Notes: a model not told the origin generated them from the letters alone. A DNA stretch of 64,000 nucleotides from Hymenobacter sp. BT730 (GCF_030542105.1 NZ_JAUOFB010000008.1:1-64000), one strand, 5' to 3'; numbered from the stretch's first letter, positions 35,604 through 45,322 are shown. A program made the numbers and translations.

Positions 35604-38219
35604 TTACGTCAGAAGCCGCACAATGAGCCCGGTCCAGCCGGTTTGGTGGCTGGCACCCATGCCGCGGCCGTTGTCGCCGTGGAAGTATTCGTGAAAGAGC
35701 AGGTGGTCCCGGAAGTGCGGGTCGGTTTGCTGCAGCTCCGCATTGCCAAATGCCGGCCGGCGACCCTGCTCATCTTTGAGCAGCAACCGGGTCAGGCGCT
35801 CGGACAAGGCATCGGCTACCTGCTTCAGGTTGTGCAGCTTACCCGAGCCAGTGGGAAATTCAATCTGAAAACTGTCGCCGTAGTAGAAATAATACCGCTG
35901 CAACGACTCTATAATCAAGTAGTTAATGGGAAACCAGATGGGGCCGCGCCAATTGCTATTGCCCCCAAACATGCTGGACTCGGCCTCGCCAGGCACATAG
36001 CTGACGGAGAAGTCGGCGTCAGGGGTGCTGAACACGTAGGGGTGCGTCAGGTGGTAGCGCGACATAGCCCGGATACCGTAATCAGAAAGAAACTCCTTCT
36101 CATCAAGCATGCGCGTGAGTAGTTTCCGCAGCCGGTCCTGCCGCAACAAGGAAAGCTTGTGCCGGGCCCCTTTGCCGGGCTCCTCCCACCTTGAAACCAG
36201 CTTGGCCAGATAAGGCCGGTTCTCAATCAGCCAGCGGGCCCGGGCCGTAAACTCCGGTAAAGAGTCCAGCAGGTCCTGCTCAATTACCTCAATTGCAAAA
36301 AGCGGTATAAGCCCCACAATGGAGCGCACCTTCAGCTTGGTGCGTGAGTCATCGGGGGTGTGCAGCACATCATAGTAAAACTGGTCCTCCTCGTCCCAGA
36401 GGTTAAAGGCCCCGTCGCCGCCCCGGGTCATGGCATCGGCTATGTAGAGGAAGTGCTCGAAGAACTTGCCGGCCATTTCCTGGTATACCGGGTTGGTTTT
36501 GGCCAGCTCCAGGGCTATACGCACCATATTCATGGCAAACATGGCCATCCAGCTGGTGCCGTCAGACTGCTCTATTTTGCCTCCCGTGGGCAAAGGGGCA
36601 CTCCGGTCGAACACCCCAATGTTATCCAGGCCCAGGAAGCCTCCCTCAAAGATGTTTCGTTCGCTTTTGTCCTTTCGGTTTACCCACCAGGTAAAGTTGA
36701 GCGCCAGCTTGTGGAATACGGCCTCCAGAAACTGCGTGTCGGCGCGGCCGTGGTGCAGCTTCTTGTCCATCTGATACACGCGCCAGGTGGCCCAGGCGTG
36801 CACAGGTGGGTTCACGTCGTTCAGGTTCCACTCATAGGCCGGGAGCTGGCCGCTGGGGTGCATGTAACCATCTTTGGTAAGCAGGCGGAGCTGGGTTTTG
36901 GCAAACTCCGTATCCACCATGGCCAGCGGAATGCAATGGAAGGCTAAATCCCAGGCGGCATACCAGGGATACTCCCACTTATCGGGCATGGAAATAATGT
37001 CGGCGTTGTAAAGGTGCCGCCATTTCCGGTTGCGCCCCAGGCGCCGGCCCGGGTCGGCGGGGTCCATGGCCGGGTCGCCATCCAGCCACTGCGATACATC
37101 ATAGTAGTAATACTGCTTGCTCCAGAGCATGCCGGCAAAGGCCTGCCGCTGAATGTTGCGCGCATCGGGGTTGGTTAGCGCTTCCTGTATGCAGTCGTAA
37201 AACTCGTTGGCTTCCTGTTTGCGGGTGGCAAACTGCCTATCAAAATTCGCGAAGGGCGCATCCCACTCGGCTTTGCTCAGGCGCAGGCGCACTACGCGCT
37301 GCTGGCCGGGCGCCAGGGTAAGGTTGTATTGCGCGGCGGCTTTGGTCCCAATTTGCTCCGGGTTGATGGCGCTTTTGTCGCCCTGCACTACATAGTCGTT
37401 GATGCCGTCTTTAAAGTAGCGGCCTTCCCGGGGCAGGCCGTAGCGGCGCACTCCGTTGGTTTCGTTGTCGCAGAAAAGCAGCTGAGGCTTCTGGTCACAG
37501 TAAAAATGGAAGCGTCCCAGCCTTTTATGATGGATACTGACACTGCCGTTCTTTGTGGCGTGCATTTCCGGTCGGTAGTCATCATAGCCCCAGCTCCAGG
37601 TATTCCGAAACCATAGCTGCGGCAGCACCTGCAGGCGGGCCCGCCGGGGGCCGCGGTTGTGCACCGTCACCTGAATCAGGATATCATCGGGTCCGGCTTT
37701 GGCATACTCCAGGAAGACGTCAAAATACCGCCCGGCATCAAAAATACCGGTATCCAGCAGCTCATACTCTTCCTCCTGCCGCGAGCGGCGGGCATTTTCG
37801 TCCAGTAGCTTCTGATAAGGAAAGGCGCGCTGCGGATACTTATACAGCATTTTCATGTAGGAGTGCGTGGGCGTGCTGTCCAGATAATAGTAGCACTCCT
37901 TCACATCCTCGCCATGGTTGCCTTGGCCGTTGGTGAGGCCAAACAAACGTTCCTTCAGCTGATTATCGTTGCCATTCCAAAGGGCCACCGAGAAGCAAAG
38001 CAGCTGCTCATCATCGGAAATGCCGCCAATGCCTTCCTCACCCCAGCGGTAAGCGGTGCTGCGGGCCATATCGTGCGGCAGATAGTCCCAGGCATTACCA
38101 TCGTGGCTGTAGTCTTCGCGCACGGTGCCCCATTGGCGCTCCGTGAGATAAGGGCCAAACTTTTTCCAATGGGCAGCATGTGCGTTCTTCTCTGCTAAGC
38201 GTAGTTGTTCCTGCGTCAT
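35604..38219 (-). CDS. GH63/MGH1-like glucosidase
   Basis: An 871-residue cytoplasmic enzyme. The N terminus (about 1-330) is a beta-rich domain containing ERQWGTVREDYS and DEQLLCFSVALWNGND. The C-terminal (alpha/alpha)6 barrel (about 370-840) has WEYPWYAAWDLAFH, PPVHAWATWRVY, NIFEGGFLGLDNIGVFDRS and SSMFGGNSNWRGPIW, as in bacterial glucosidases annotated as mannosylglycerate hydrolase-like or GH63. Likely acts on alpha-glucosides or glucosylglycerate-type compatible solutes; the substrate is an inference. With the OtsA-OtsB fusion and GH15 gene it is the third alpha-glucan/compatible-solute gene of the window. Confidence 0.88.
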   Translation of the reverse strand: MTQEQLRLAEKNAHAAHWKKFGPYLTERQWGTVREDYSHDGNAWDYLPHDMARSTAYRWGEEGIGGISDDEQLLCFSVALWNGNDNQLKERLFGLTNGQGNHGEDVKECYYYLDSTPTHSYMKMLYKYPQRAFPYQKLLDENARRSRQEEEYELLDTGIFDAGRYFDVFLEYAKAGPDDILIQVTVHNRGPRRARLQVLPQLWFRNTWSWGYDDYRPEMHATKNGSVSIHHKRLGRFHFYCDQKPQLLFCDNETNGVRRYGLPREGRYFKDGINDYVVQGDKSAINPEQIGTKAAAQYNLTLAPGQQRVVRLRLSKAEWDAPFANFDRQFATRKQEANEFYDCIQEALTNPDARNIQRQAFAGMLWSKQYYYYDVSQWLDGDPAMDPADPGRRLGRNRKWRHLYNADIISMPDKWEYPWYAAWDLAFHCIPLAMVDTEFAKTQLRLLTKDGYMHPSGQLPAYEWNLNDVNPPVHAWATWRVYQMDKKLHHGRADTQFLEAVFHKLALNFTWWVNRKDKSERNIFEGGFLGLDNIGVFDRSAPLPTGGKIEQSDGTSWMAMFAMNMVRIALELAKTNPVYQEMAGKFFEHFLYIADAMTRGGDGAFNLWDEEDQFYYDVLHTPDDSRTKLKVRSIVGLIPLFAIEVIEQDLLDSLPEFTARARWLIENRPYLAKLVSRWEEPGKGARHKLSLLRQDRLRKLLTRMLDEKEFLSDYGIRAMSRYHLTHPYVFSTPDADFSVSYVPGEAESSMFGGNSNWRGPIWFPINYLIIESLQRYYFYYGDSFQIEFPTGSGKLHNLKQVADALSERLTRLLLKDEQGRRPAFGNAELQQTDPHFRDHLLFHEYFHGDNGRGMGASHQTGWTGLIVRLLT

Positions 38220-38425
38220 AGTATCGGGTTACGCTAAGCAGCAAAGTACGAGCCGGAGCGGTAGGTCGTTCAATTAGCAGGCAGAAGTTTCTAGAGGTCT
38301 AATAAAAATAGCCTCTATCGTCCTTATTCAATGCTATTTACTCTCTACTTAATTAAATTTCATCAACCTGGAACTAACCAAGACGTATTTGGCTTTTGCA
38401 GCCGAACAGATAGAAAAATAGCTAT

Positions 38426-38665
38426 ATGATTAACGTGCAGTTGAAGGACGCAGGGTTTTATGAAATAGCCTGGCCTGAGCTGGCCCACGAAGCCGGAGTT
38501 ACTTACGTACGGCCGGGTTCCCGGGAATGCGTGCGCGTGTTTGTGCCCGCCAACTCCTCAGAGGTAGAAGTATACGCCGGCAACCTGAAAGAAGGTAAGC
38601 TGGTATTCCGTGGCCCCGCCGAAACGGCCGCCACTCTACGCTGGTTGGCGCATAACCGCAACTAG
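38426..38665 (+). CDS. Small conserved-looking protein of unknown function
   Basis: A 79-residue soluble protein with no recognised motif (MINVQLKDAGFYEIAW to RWLAHNRN). It follows a 206-bp AT-rich stretch that is plausible promoter DNA and is convergent with the DOPA dioxygenase gene. Coding status is supported by GC-rich third positions and a sensible start, but not by homology. Confidence 0.55.
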   Translation: MINVQLKDAGFYEIAWPELAHEAGVTYVRPGSRECVRVFVPANSSEVEVYAGNLKEGKLVFRGPAETAATLRWLAHNRN

Positions 38666-38687
38666 CCACCCTTTTATAGATCAGCCG

Positions 38688-39521
38688 CTACCCCACTACA
38701 AAGGTGCGCATGCTCATGCCACCGTAGCTTACTTCCTCGTAGACATGCCGAATGTCGTCGTCCTGCTCGGCCAGGGCCAGGCTGTAGAGCATAGGAATGT
38801 AGTGGTCAGGCGTGGGTACGGCCAGTATGCCGCTGGCGCCTGCCTGCTGATAATGGGCCAGGGCGTGCAGGTCGCGCTGGTCAATCTTGGCTTTGGCCCA
38901 TTCATCAAACTCCCCGGCCCAGGCATAGGGCGTGGCATCATCGGCCATGAATTTGGGCATGCTCTGGCGCAGGTTGTGCACAATGTTGCCGCTGCCAATA
39001 ATGAGTACGCCCCGGCGGCGCAGAAACTGCAGCTGCCTGGAAAGCTCCGCGTGAAACGTGAGGGGCTGATAATAGTCGATGCTGAGCTGGAACACCGGAA
39101 TATCGGCCTCCGGAAACAGGTGGTGCAGAATGGTCCAGGAACCGTGGTCGAGGCCCCACTCCTCTGATGGGTGCGCATCGGGCAGGGCGGCCAGCACTTC
39201 CTTGGCTACATCGGGCGCACCGGGCGCCGGGTACTGCATGTCAAACAACTCCTGCGGGAAGCCTCCAAAGTCGTGGATGGTTTCCGGCCGCTCATTCGTC
39301 GTGACAAACGAGCCGCGCGTGAGCCAGTGCGCCGATACCACCAGAATGGCGCGCGGTGGCTGCAGGTTGCGCACCTCCTTTCCCAGCTGATGCAGCATTT
39401 GCGTGAAGGTGTTATCCGCCAGCGCATTCATTGGAGAGCCGTGCCCCACGAAGAGCACCGGCATTTTGGCCGTTTGCTGGAAGGAAGAGGCTGTTTTATG
39501 GAGGTCTTGTAGGGAGTTCAT
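38688..39521 (-). CDS. 4,5-DOPA-extradiol-dioxygenase-like protein (YgiD family)
   Basis: A 277-residue LigB-fold protein. FVGHGSPMNAL near the N terminus, SAHWLTRGS, DHGSWTILHHLFPEADIPVFQLS and GSGNIVHNLR provide the histidines and acidic residue expected around the metal of class III extradiol dioxygenases. YgiD-type members open the ring of L-DOPA or related catechols using zinc or iron. The natural substrate in a non-pigment context is unknown. The start at 39521 adds 19 residues before the conserved MPVLFVGHGSP; the ATG at 39464 is an alternative. Confidence 0.87.
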   Translation of the reverse strand: MNSLQDLHKTASSFQQTAKMPVLFVGHGSPMNALADNTFTQMLHQLGKEVRNLQPPRAILVVSAHWLTRGSFVTTNERPETIHDFGGFPQELFDMQYPAPGAPDVAKEVLAALPDAHPSEEWGLDHGSWTILHHLFPEADIPVFQLSIDYYQPLTFHAELSRQLQFLRRRGVLIIGSGNIVHNLRQSMPKFMADDATPYAWAGEFDEWAKAKIDQRDLHALAHYQQAGASGILAVPTPDHYIPMLYSLALAEQDDDIRHVYEEVSYGGMSMRTFVVG

Positions 39522-39759
39522 CAGAAAGTTGCTGGGCTAGTCGAATTAGCTATTAGGGCATTTAAAGTTATATAACAAACTTTGGCCCTGTTGGGATTTC
39601 GCTTCTTAGCTATGAGATACGAGCATTTGCGGCTATACTACCATTGGAAGTTATATTGCCAACATTGTATTGAGGGCAAAGGGCCAATTGCCGATTTTTG
39701 TTCACTATTGTGAATGACTGCAATCCAGATGCTAGCGGCAAGCTTTTAATATACTTGAC

Positions 39760-40470
39760 ATGACTAACTGTTATAAAATAAAAAGTCCGGAAGAATTAAC
39801 TGATTACTTAAAAAATCAGGGTAGAGACGCCTTTAACGATTGGGACTATCAACTACAAACAAATTATGGCTTTGTACATGAGTTAGCAAATGGAGAAGTC
39901 ATTTTCTTTGAAAACCGTTATGAGCATCCGGCGATTCTATTCACTAACAAGAAATGCTTTGACGATATTATAAACCTAGACAAATTTCCCATTGAAAATC
40001 CTGAACAAAACATGTTTGATAATGAAGGTGACAAAATAAAAGCCTTTCATCTTCAAGCAGACTACTACAGAAATCATTTAAACAAAGTTTTAAAATTTAA
40101 TTTTCCTGAAATAACAAAAGAAGCTGCGCAAGAATACCTCAAGAAGGTAATTGGCAGGAAAATTAAAAACCTAACAACTGGCAAAGATATTGTAGCTTTA
40201 ATCTCTGTTATAGGAGAACTAGTCAAAGCAGAGACAGGCGGAAAGTGGTTTTTAGTAAAAAGATATGGTAGCTATAATCCTACATATGAACCGAACATCT
40301 TGACTTCGGCAGGAAATATCTATTTAATGAGCAGTAGAATAATCGGTAAAATCAAGTGGAGGACTTCAAGAATTGAAGACATTTTTATTGAACTTCATTC
40401 TACCTTGACGGAGCCGATTAAATGGGTAGATTACTCTAAAAGCAGGAATAACCTAATAGTACTAGAATAA
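39760..40470 (+). CDS. AT-rich orphan gene of unknown function
   Basis: A 236-residue protein with no signal peptide or membrane helix and no motif that I recognise. Its codons favour A and T strongly, in sharp contrast to the GC-rich genes on both sides (DOPA dioxygenase and DnaB), and the protein is rich in K, N and I. This points to recent acquisition. It has a conserved-looking, even composition without low-complexity parts, so it is probably functional. The base bias resembles that of the cassette genes at 54-55.8 kb. An inverted repeat of 8 bp (39581-39588 with 39680-39687) and a short hairpin (40506-40538) flank it, but neither makes a convincing recombination site. Confidence 0.7.
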   Translation: MTNCYKIKSPEELTDYLKNQGRDAFNDWDYQLQTNYGFVHELANGEVIFFENRYEHPAILFTNKKCFDDIINLDKFPIENPEQNMFDNEGDKIKAFHLQADYYRNHLNKVLKFNFPEITKEAAQEYLKKVIGRKIKNLTTGKDIVALISVIGELVKAETGGKWFLVKRYGSYNPTYEPNILTSAGNIYLMSSRIIGKIKWRTSRIEDIFIELHSTLTEPIKWVDYSKSRNNLIVLE

Positions 40471-40505
40471 TCTGTCCCTAATAAAAAGTTCGGTATTATT
40501 GGGGA

Positions 40506-40538
40506 ATAACGCTGTTGGCTTCGGCGGCAGTTCGTTAT
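40506..40538. repeat. Short hairpin with TTCG loop downstream of the AT-rich orphan
   Basis: ATAACG pairs with CGTTAT at the base (two unpaired T on the 3' side), with further imperfect pairing up to a TTCG tetraloop. It is too short for a standard attC site. Possibly a terminator or decayed boundary. Confidence 0.4.
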
Positions 40539-40600
40539 CAGAGCTTCAGTTGTAGGCTGGCCTTTCTGGGATATTCCCTGTTCGCTGACATCATTTGCAT

Positions 40601-40634
40601 AAAAAAATCCCGCTGTTTCCAGCGGGATTTTTTT
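40601..40634. terminator. Bidirectional terminator upstream of dnaB stop
   Basis: A 15-bp stem including A7 and T7 (40601-40615 with 40620-40634) around a TTTC loop. It terminates dnaB on the minus strand and the orphan gene on the plus strand. Confidence 0.92.
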
Positions 40635-40647
40635 ATTAAACTCATTC

Positions 40648-42264
40648 CTAAAACGGCGGGTCTTCATTCCCGAAATTGCTCTTCGGGAACGGCACCGGGC
40701 CTGGGCCGCCATCATTGATTTTGCTACCCAGCCGAATGGTATTGGGCGTGAAGCTGGGTTCGTCGTCGAAGTTGCTGCTGGGGAAAGCGCCGGTGTTGTA
40801 GCTGGCGCCATCCAGCCCGAAGCCGCCTGCCCCGTCGAGGTCGGCGAACTTGGTGAACTTTCCGATGAACTTGAGCTGCACGGTTTCCAGGGAGCCATTC
40901 CGGTGCTTGGCAATAATTACCTCGCCGGTGCCCTGGGTGGGGTTACCCATCTCGTCCTCCGTAATCTTATAGTACTCGGGGCGGTACAGGAAGATAACCA
41001 TGTCGGCGTCCTGCTCGATGGAACCGGATTCACGAAGGTCACTCAGCTGCGGCTTCTTGTCGCCGCCGCGGGTTTCCACGGAACGGGAAAGCTGCGACAA
41101 AGCCAGCACGGGTACGTTTAGCTCTTTGGCAATACCTTTCAGGGCCCGGGAAATAGAGGCAATTTCCTGTTCGCGGTTGCCCATGGCCTTGCCATCCGTG
41201 TTGCCACTCATCAACTGCAGATAGTCAATGATGATCATCTGGATGTCGTGGTGGGCTTTGAGGCGGCGGCACTTGGTGCGAAGCTCCCGGATGCTGAGGC
41301 CCGGCGTATCATCAATAAAGATGGGCGCCGAGGACAGGGCCGAAATCTTGTGGTTCAGCTGGGCCCACTCGTAGTCGGCCAGGTTGCCTTTCTTGATTTT
41401 CTCCGAATCCAGCTCTGCTTCCGCCGAAATCAGACGATTCACAAGCTGCAGCGAGGACATTTCCAGCGAGAAAATGGCCACCGGCTTCTTAAACTCCACG
41501 GCCGCGTTGCGCATGGCCGAAACCACGAATGCCGTTTTACCCATACCAGGGCGGGCAGCAATAATGACTAAGTCAGAAGGCTGCCAACCAGAGGTTACCC
41601 GGTCCAGAGCCGTGAAGCCGCTGGGCACGCCGGTGAGCCCGTCTTTCTGGTTTTTCTTTTCTTCCAGTTCCTTGATGGCCTTGCCCATCAGGCTGCGCAT
41701 GTCGTCGAAGTTCTTCCGAATGTTCGACTCCGATACTTCAAACAGGGCCTGCTCGGTGCTATCCAGCAGGTTAAACACGTCGGTAGTATCCTCGAAGGCG
41801 TCGCGCTGAATGGTGCTGGCAATGCCGATCAGCTCGCGCTTAATGGCATTTTCCGTGATGATACGGGCGTGGTACTCAATGTTGGCCGCCGAGTTGACCT
41901 TGAACGTCAGATTGGCCACATAGTGGGCGCCCCCGGCTGCCTCCAGCTCGCCCATCTCGCGCAGCTCGTGCGTGACGGTGAGAATATCAATCGGCTCCGA
42001 TTTATCGAACAGATTGAGGATGGCCTTGAAAATGCGCTGGTGCCCTTCCTTATAGAAACTCTGGGTTTTCAGAATATCAATAACGGTAGTCAGGGCATCT
42101 TTTTCCAGCATAAGAGCCCCCAGCACAGCGGCTTCCAGCTCCAGGGCCTGGGGCGGTAACTTACCTGAAGGTCCACCCACGGGGAGCTGGGCCGGACGCG
42201 AGTTCCAGGCTGCTTTGGCGCGGGAAGCAGATATTTTCAGGCGGTCATCCATTTGGTCATTCAT
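40648..42264 (-). CDS. dnaB: Replicative DNA helicase
   Basis: A 538-residue hexameric helicase from the start at 42264 (MNDQMDDRLK); a longer frame to 42405 adds 47 residues without support. The N-terminal primase-interacting domain (about 40-150) starts PPQALELEAAVLGALMLEKDA. The RecA-like domain carries Walker A ARPGMGKTAF and Walker B MIIIDYLQLMSG, plus the SRSVETRGGDKKPQLSDLRE block. Unwinds DNA ahead of the replisome. Full length with an Asn/Pro-rich C-terminal tail of about 60 residues, as in other Bacteroidota. No intein seen. Divergent from mpl. Confidence 0.96.
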   Translation of the reverse strand: MNDQMDDRLKISASRAKAAWNSRPAQLPVGGPSGKLPPQALELEAAVLGALMLEKDALTTVIDILKTQSFYKEGHQRIFKAILNLFDKSEPIDILTVTHELREMGELEAAGGAHYVANLTFKVNSAANIEYHARIITENAIKRELIGIASTIQRDAFEDTTDVFNLLDSTEQALFEVSESNIRKNFDDMRSLMGKAIKELEEKKNQKDGLTGVPSGFTALDRVTSGWQPSDLVIIAARPGMGKTAFVVSAMRNAAVEFKKPVAIFSLEMSSLQLVNRLISAEAELDSEKIKKGNLADYEWAQLNHKISALSSAPIFIDDTPGLSIRELRTKCRRLKAHHDIQMIIIDYLQLMSGNTDGKAMGNREQEIASISRALKGIAKELNVPVLALSQLSRSVETRGGDKKPQLSDLRESGSIEQDADMVIFLYRPEYYKITEDEMGNPTQGTGEVIIAKHRNGSLETVQLKFIGKFTKFADLDGAGGFGLDGASYNTGAFPSSNFDDEPSFTPNTIRLGSKINDGGPGPVPFPKSNFGNEDPPF

Positions 42265-42465
42265 CGTCGTACTCAGCAAATCTAACCCAAAGGGGGGTAC
42301 AAAGCTACTAGCTGAACAGTAGAAATTACGGGGCGAAAGAATAGTTTCTTTTTGGTACTTTGTCCGAAGCATGCCCTGCATGGAGGCCATTTTCGGGCCA
42401 TACAATGGTAGTTGTGCTTACCTTTGCCCCGGCTTTTTGCCGATTGTTTCGCAATTCCTTTCTGC

Positions 42466-43851
42466 ATGGCTACAACGCCCGCTTCGCTTCAGCGTCTTCA
42501 CCTTATTGCCGTAGGCGGCAGCATTATGCACAACCTGGCCCTGGCTCTGCACCGCCGCGGCGCCCAGGTAACCGGCTCCGACGACGAAATTTTTGAACCT
42601 GCTAAAAGCCGCCTGGCCGCCGCCGGCCTACTGCCGGCCCAGGAAGGCTGGTTTCCGGAAAAGATAACCGCCGACCTGGATGCCGTGATTGTGGGCATGC
42701 ACGCCCGCGCCGACAACCCGGAATTGCTGCGGGCCCAGGAGCTGGGCCTGCGGGTGTATTCCTTCCCGGAGTTTATCTACGAAGCCTCCCGCGACAAGCA
42801 GCGCATCGTCATTGGCGGCTCGCACGGCAAAACCAGCATCACCTCCCTTATTCTGCACGTGCTGCGCTACCACAACCGCAAGTTCGATTACGCGGTGGGC
42901 GCGCAGCTGGAAGGCTTTGATCTGATGGTGCAGCTAACGGAAGATGCGCCTATTATCATTATTGAAGGCGACGAGTACCTGTCCTCCCCCATCGACCGGC
43001 GCCCGAAATTCCACCTGTACCAGCACCACATTGGCGTAATTTCCGGCATCAGCTGGGACCACATCAACGTGTTTCCTACCGAGGAATTCTACCGCGAGCA
43101 GTTCAAGATTTTCGCGGATATGACGCCCAAGGCCGGCACGCTCATCTATGACCGCGACGATGAGCAGGTACAGTTAGTAACGGTGCCTTCTAACCCGGAT
43201 GTGACGTACATCGGGTACGGCCCGCACGAACATGTTATCCGCAAGGGCAAGACCTTCCTCATCACCAAAAAAGACGAGGAAGTGCCGATACAGGTATTTG
43301 GCGAGCACAACCTACGCAACATCTCGGCCGCTAAGGAAGTGTGCAAGCAGCTGGGTATCAAAGGCAAAGACTTTTACGAGGCGCTGGCCACGTTTAAAGG
43401 CGCTGCCCGCCGCCTGGAGCTGGTGCGCGAAGGCGCTGACTCTGTAGTATATAAGGACTTTGCCCACGCACCCAGCAAGCTGAAAGCCACTGCCGGGGCC
43501 TTTAAAAAGCAGTACCCCAAGCGCAAGCTGGTGGCCTGCCTGGAGCTGCACACGTTCAGCTCCCTCAACCCCGCTTTCCTGCCCCAGTACGCCCACACCT
43601 TCGATACGCCGGATGTGGCCGTAGTGTACTTTAACCCCCACGTGCTGGAGCACAAGCGCCTGCCCGCCCTGCCCCCGGAAGCCGTACAAGCCGCCTTCAA
43701 GCGCCCCGATCTGCGCGTGTTTACCGACAGCAAGCAGCTGGCTGAGTTCCTGCACGAGCAGGACTGGCAGAACGCCAATCTGCTCATGATGTCCTCCGGC
43801 ACGTTTGATGGTCTGGATCTGGTAAATCTGGCCACAGAGGTAACTAAATAG
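42466..43851 (+). CDS. mpl: UDP-MurNAc:tripeptide ligase (peptidoglycan recycling)
   Basis: A 461-residue Mur ligase-family enzyme from the ATG at 42466; an upstream TTG is less likely. The N-terminal Rossmann part reads LHLIAVGGSIMHNLALALHRRG with the GSDDEI block, the ATP loop is GGSHGKTSIT (about residues 121-130), and the C-terminal domain carries FAHAPSKLKATAGAFK. These match Mpl, which attaches recycled L-Ala-D-Glu-meso-DAP tripeptide to UDP-MurNAc. Size agrees with E. coli Mpl. Nine bp separate it from the alpha/beta hydrolase gene, suggesting co-transcription. Confidence 0.92.
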   Translation: MATTPASLQRLHLIAVGGSIMHNLALALHRRGAQVTGSDDEIFEPAKSRLAAAGLLPAQEGWFPEKITADLDAVIVGMHARADNPELLRAQELGLRVYSFPEFIYEASRDKQRIVIGGSHGKTSITSLILHVLRYHNRKFDYAVGAQLEGFDLMVQLTEDAPIIIIEGDEYLSSPIDRRPKFHLYQHHIGVISGISWDHINVFPTEEFYREQFKIFADMTPKAGTLIYDRDDEQVQLVTVPSNPDVTYIGYGPHEHVIRKGKTFLITKKDEEVPIQVFGEHNLRNISAAKEVCKQLGIKGKDFYEALATFKGAARRLELVREGADSVVYKDFAHAPSKLKATAGAFKKQYPKRKLVACLELHTFSSLNPAFLPQYAHTFDTPDVAVVYFNPHVLEHKRLPALPPEAVQAAFKRPDLRVFTDSKQLAEFLHEQDWQNANLLMMSSGTFDGLDLVNLATEVTK

Positions 43852-43860
43852 GCAAGGCAT

Positions 43861-44559
43861 ATGAAACCACACCTGCTCCTGCTGCATGGCGCCCTCGGCT
43901 CGGAAGTTCAACTAAAACAGCTTGCCCGGGAGCTGGGGGCATTTTTTCGGGTGCATACCTTTTCCTTTTGCGGGCACGGAGGGCGGCCATTGGTGCCGGC
44001 CGATTTTACCATGCCCCATTTTGCGCAGGAAGTGCTGCATTTTATTCAGGACCGGGATTTAGCAGCTGTGCATGTATTTGGCTACAGCATGGGTGGCTAT
44101 GCGGCCCTGGTAGCAGCGCTTTCAGCAGGCGGCCGCATTAAATCAGTTACCACGCTAGGCACTAAATTCAACTGGGCACCTGATACGGTTGCTACGGAGG
44201 CGCGTCTGTTGAATGCAGAAGCCATGCGGGAGAAAGTGCCACAGTTTGCTGCTCAACTGGAACAGTTGCACGCTCCTACTCTACTACCGGAACTGCTAAA
44301 TGCTACGGCGGCCATGATGCAGGAACTAGGCAATGCGCCGCTGCTGACGCCGGAAAAGCTGGCTTCTCTCACTATTCCGGTGCAGATCCTGGTGGGCGAA
44401 CTGGACAAAACGGCCGGAGTAGATGTCTCCGAAAAGTATGCTGCCTATATACCCCACGGTACGTTTGAAGTAATTATGAACACGCTGCACCCGCTGGAAC
44501 GGGTAAACCCGGATTTGCTGGCGAGCCGCATTATTCGTTTCAGTGAGGAGCAGAATTAG
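43861..44559 (+). CDS. Alpha/beta hydrolase
   Basis: A 232-residue cytoplasmic protein of the alpha/beta hydrolase fold. The oxyanion region LLLHGALGSEVQL, nucleophile elbow GYSMGGYAAL (serine at about residue 76), an acid in LVGELDKTAG, and a histidine in MNTLHPLERV near residue 200 are all visible. Substrate unknown. It is 9 bp downstream of mpl. A 23-bp perfect hairpin begins 7 bp after its stop. Confidence 0.88.
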   Translation: MKPHLLLLHGALGSEVQLKQLARELGAFFRVHTFSFCGHGGRPLVPADFTMPHFAQEVLHFIQDRDLAAVHVFGYSMGGYAALVAALSAGGRIKSVTTLGTKFNWAPDTVATEARLLNAEAMREKVPQFAAQLEQLHAPTLLPELLNATAAMMQELGNAPLLTPEKLASLTIPVQILVGELDKTAGVDVSEKYAAYIPHGTFEVIMNTLHPLERVNPDLLASRIIRFSEEQN

Positions 44560-44566
44560 CTTCAAC

Positions 44567-44619
44567 CATCCATAAAGCAAAACGCCCGCAATAGTAGCGG
44601 GCGTTTTGCTTTATGGATG
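44567..44619. terminator. 23-bp perfect hairpin terminator
   Basis: 44567-44589 is the exact reverse complement of 44597-44619, with a 7-nt loop. It follows the hydrolase gene and faces a convergent lipoprotein gene about 120 bp away. Confidence 0.85.
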
Positions 44620-44737
44620 AGGCGGTGGTGGTGGCACTACCGGGTTCGGCCTTCTGCGGTCCGTAGTAACCAGCAAGGCTAGGGCCGTGAGGGTAAGACG
44701 TAAAAGCCACTTGCTGCTCATCAGTCCGGTGTAAAGG

Positions 44738-45301
44738 TTATTTAAAGAACGTGTTGTTGTCTTTAATAGTCAGGTCACAGCTGCTGCCGCCGGTGTTTTC
44801 CTCGCAGGTGGTGCCTACAATCTTGTTGCCTTCGAAGTTGAAAAAGCAAAAGGTGCAGCCCACTCCCTCAATAATATACCGTTCGGCGTTAGAGCTCAGA
44901 TACAGGCTGTTATCGGTGGAGTATTGCAGGGGAATAGCCATACCACGGAACATGCCATCTTTCAGCCCCAAGCCTACCAGGTAATACACCGGCTTATCCT
45001 TGGGCTTTTCCTGCACCTTTCGGATAGTGACTTTATCTACCGTGGTACCATCGTTGAACTGATGGATAAAGCTGCGGGTCAGTTGATCTTTGGGAATCGA
45101 GTACACGATTTTTCCCTCCGATATTTCGGCTACCAACTTACTCACCGCCTCCAGTTGCCGCTGCTCTACCTTGGTAGGATCATTGGCCGGGGAACTGATT
45201 TCGGGCATTTGCTGGCGGCGGGTGGTTTCGCAGCTGCTTAGGCCGGCCAGCAACCCCGCAGCAAATAATAAATGGAAACCGGAAAGTCGGGAAAAGCGCA
45301 T
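44738..45301 (-). CDS. Lipoprotein of unknown function
   Basis: A 187-residue protein with a lipoprotein signal peptide: hydrophobic residues about 8-20, then LSSCE with the lipidated cysteine near residue 24. The mature part holds several cysteines (CTFCFF, CEEN, SSCD), which may form disulfides. No family recognised. It lies 21 bp downstream of the M48 lipoprotein gene on the same strand, so the two are likely an operon. Confidence 0.75.
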   Translation of the reverse strand: MRFSRLSGFHLLFAAGLLAGLSSCETTRRQQMPEISSPANDPTKVEQRQLEAVSKLVAEISEGKIVYSIPKDQLTRSFIHQFNDGTTVDKVTIRKVQEKPKDKPVYYLVGLGLKDGMFRGMAIPLQYSTDNSLYLSSNAERYIIEGVGCTFCFFNFEGNKIVGTTCEENTGGSSCDLTIKDNNTFFK

Positions 45302-45322
45302 GGACAGAGTTAGCAGAAGAAA

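Noticed and set aside
39573..39704. Inverted repeat upstream of the AT-rich orphan considered as attC
   Set aside because: Only 8 bp of stem, a strongly uneven spacer, and no acceptable GTT box at the right distance.
40506..40538. Short hairpin after the AT-rich orphan considered as an attC site
   Set aside because: Only 33 nt, no room for separate inner and outer boxes, and the bases upstream of the gene do not clearly complement its AAC box (about 6 of 10).
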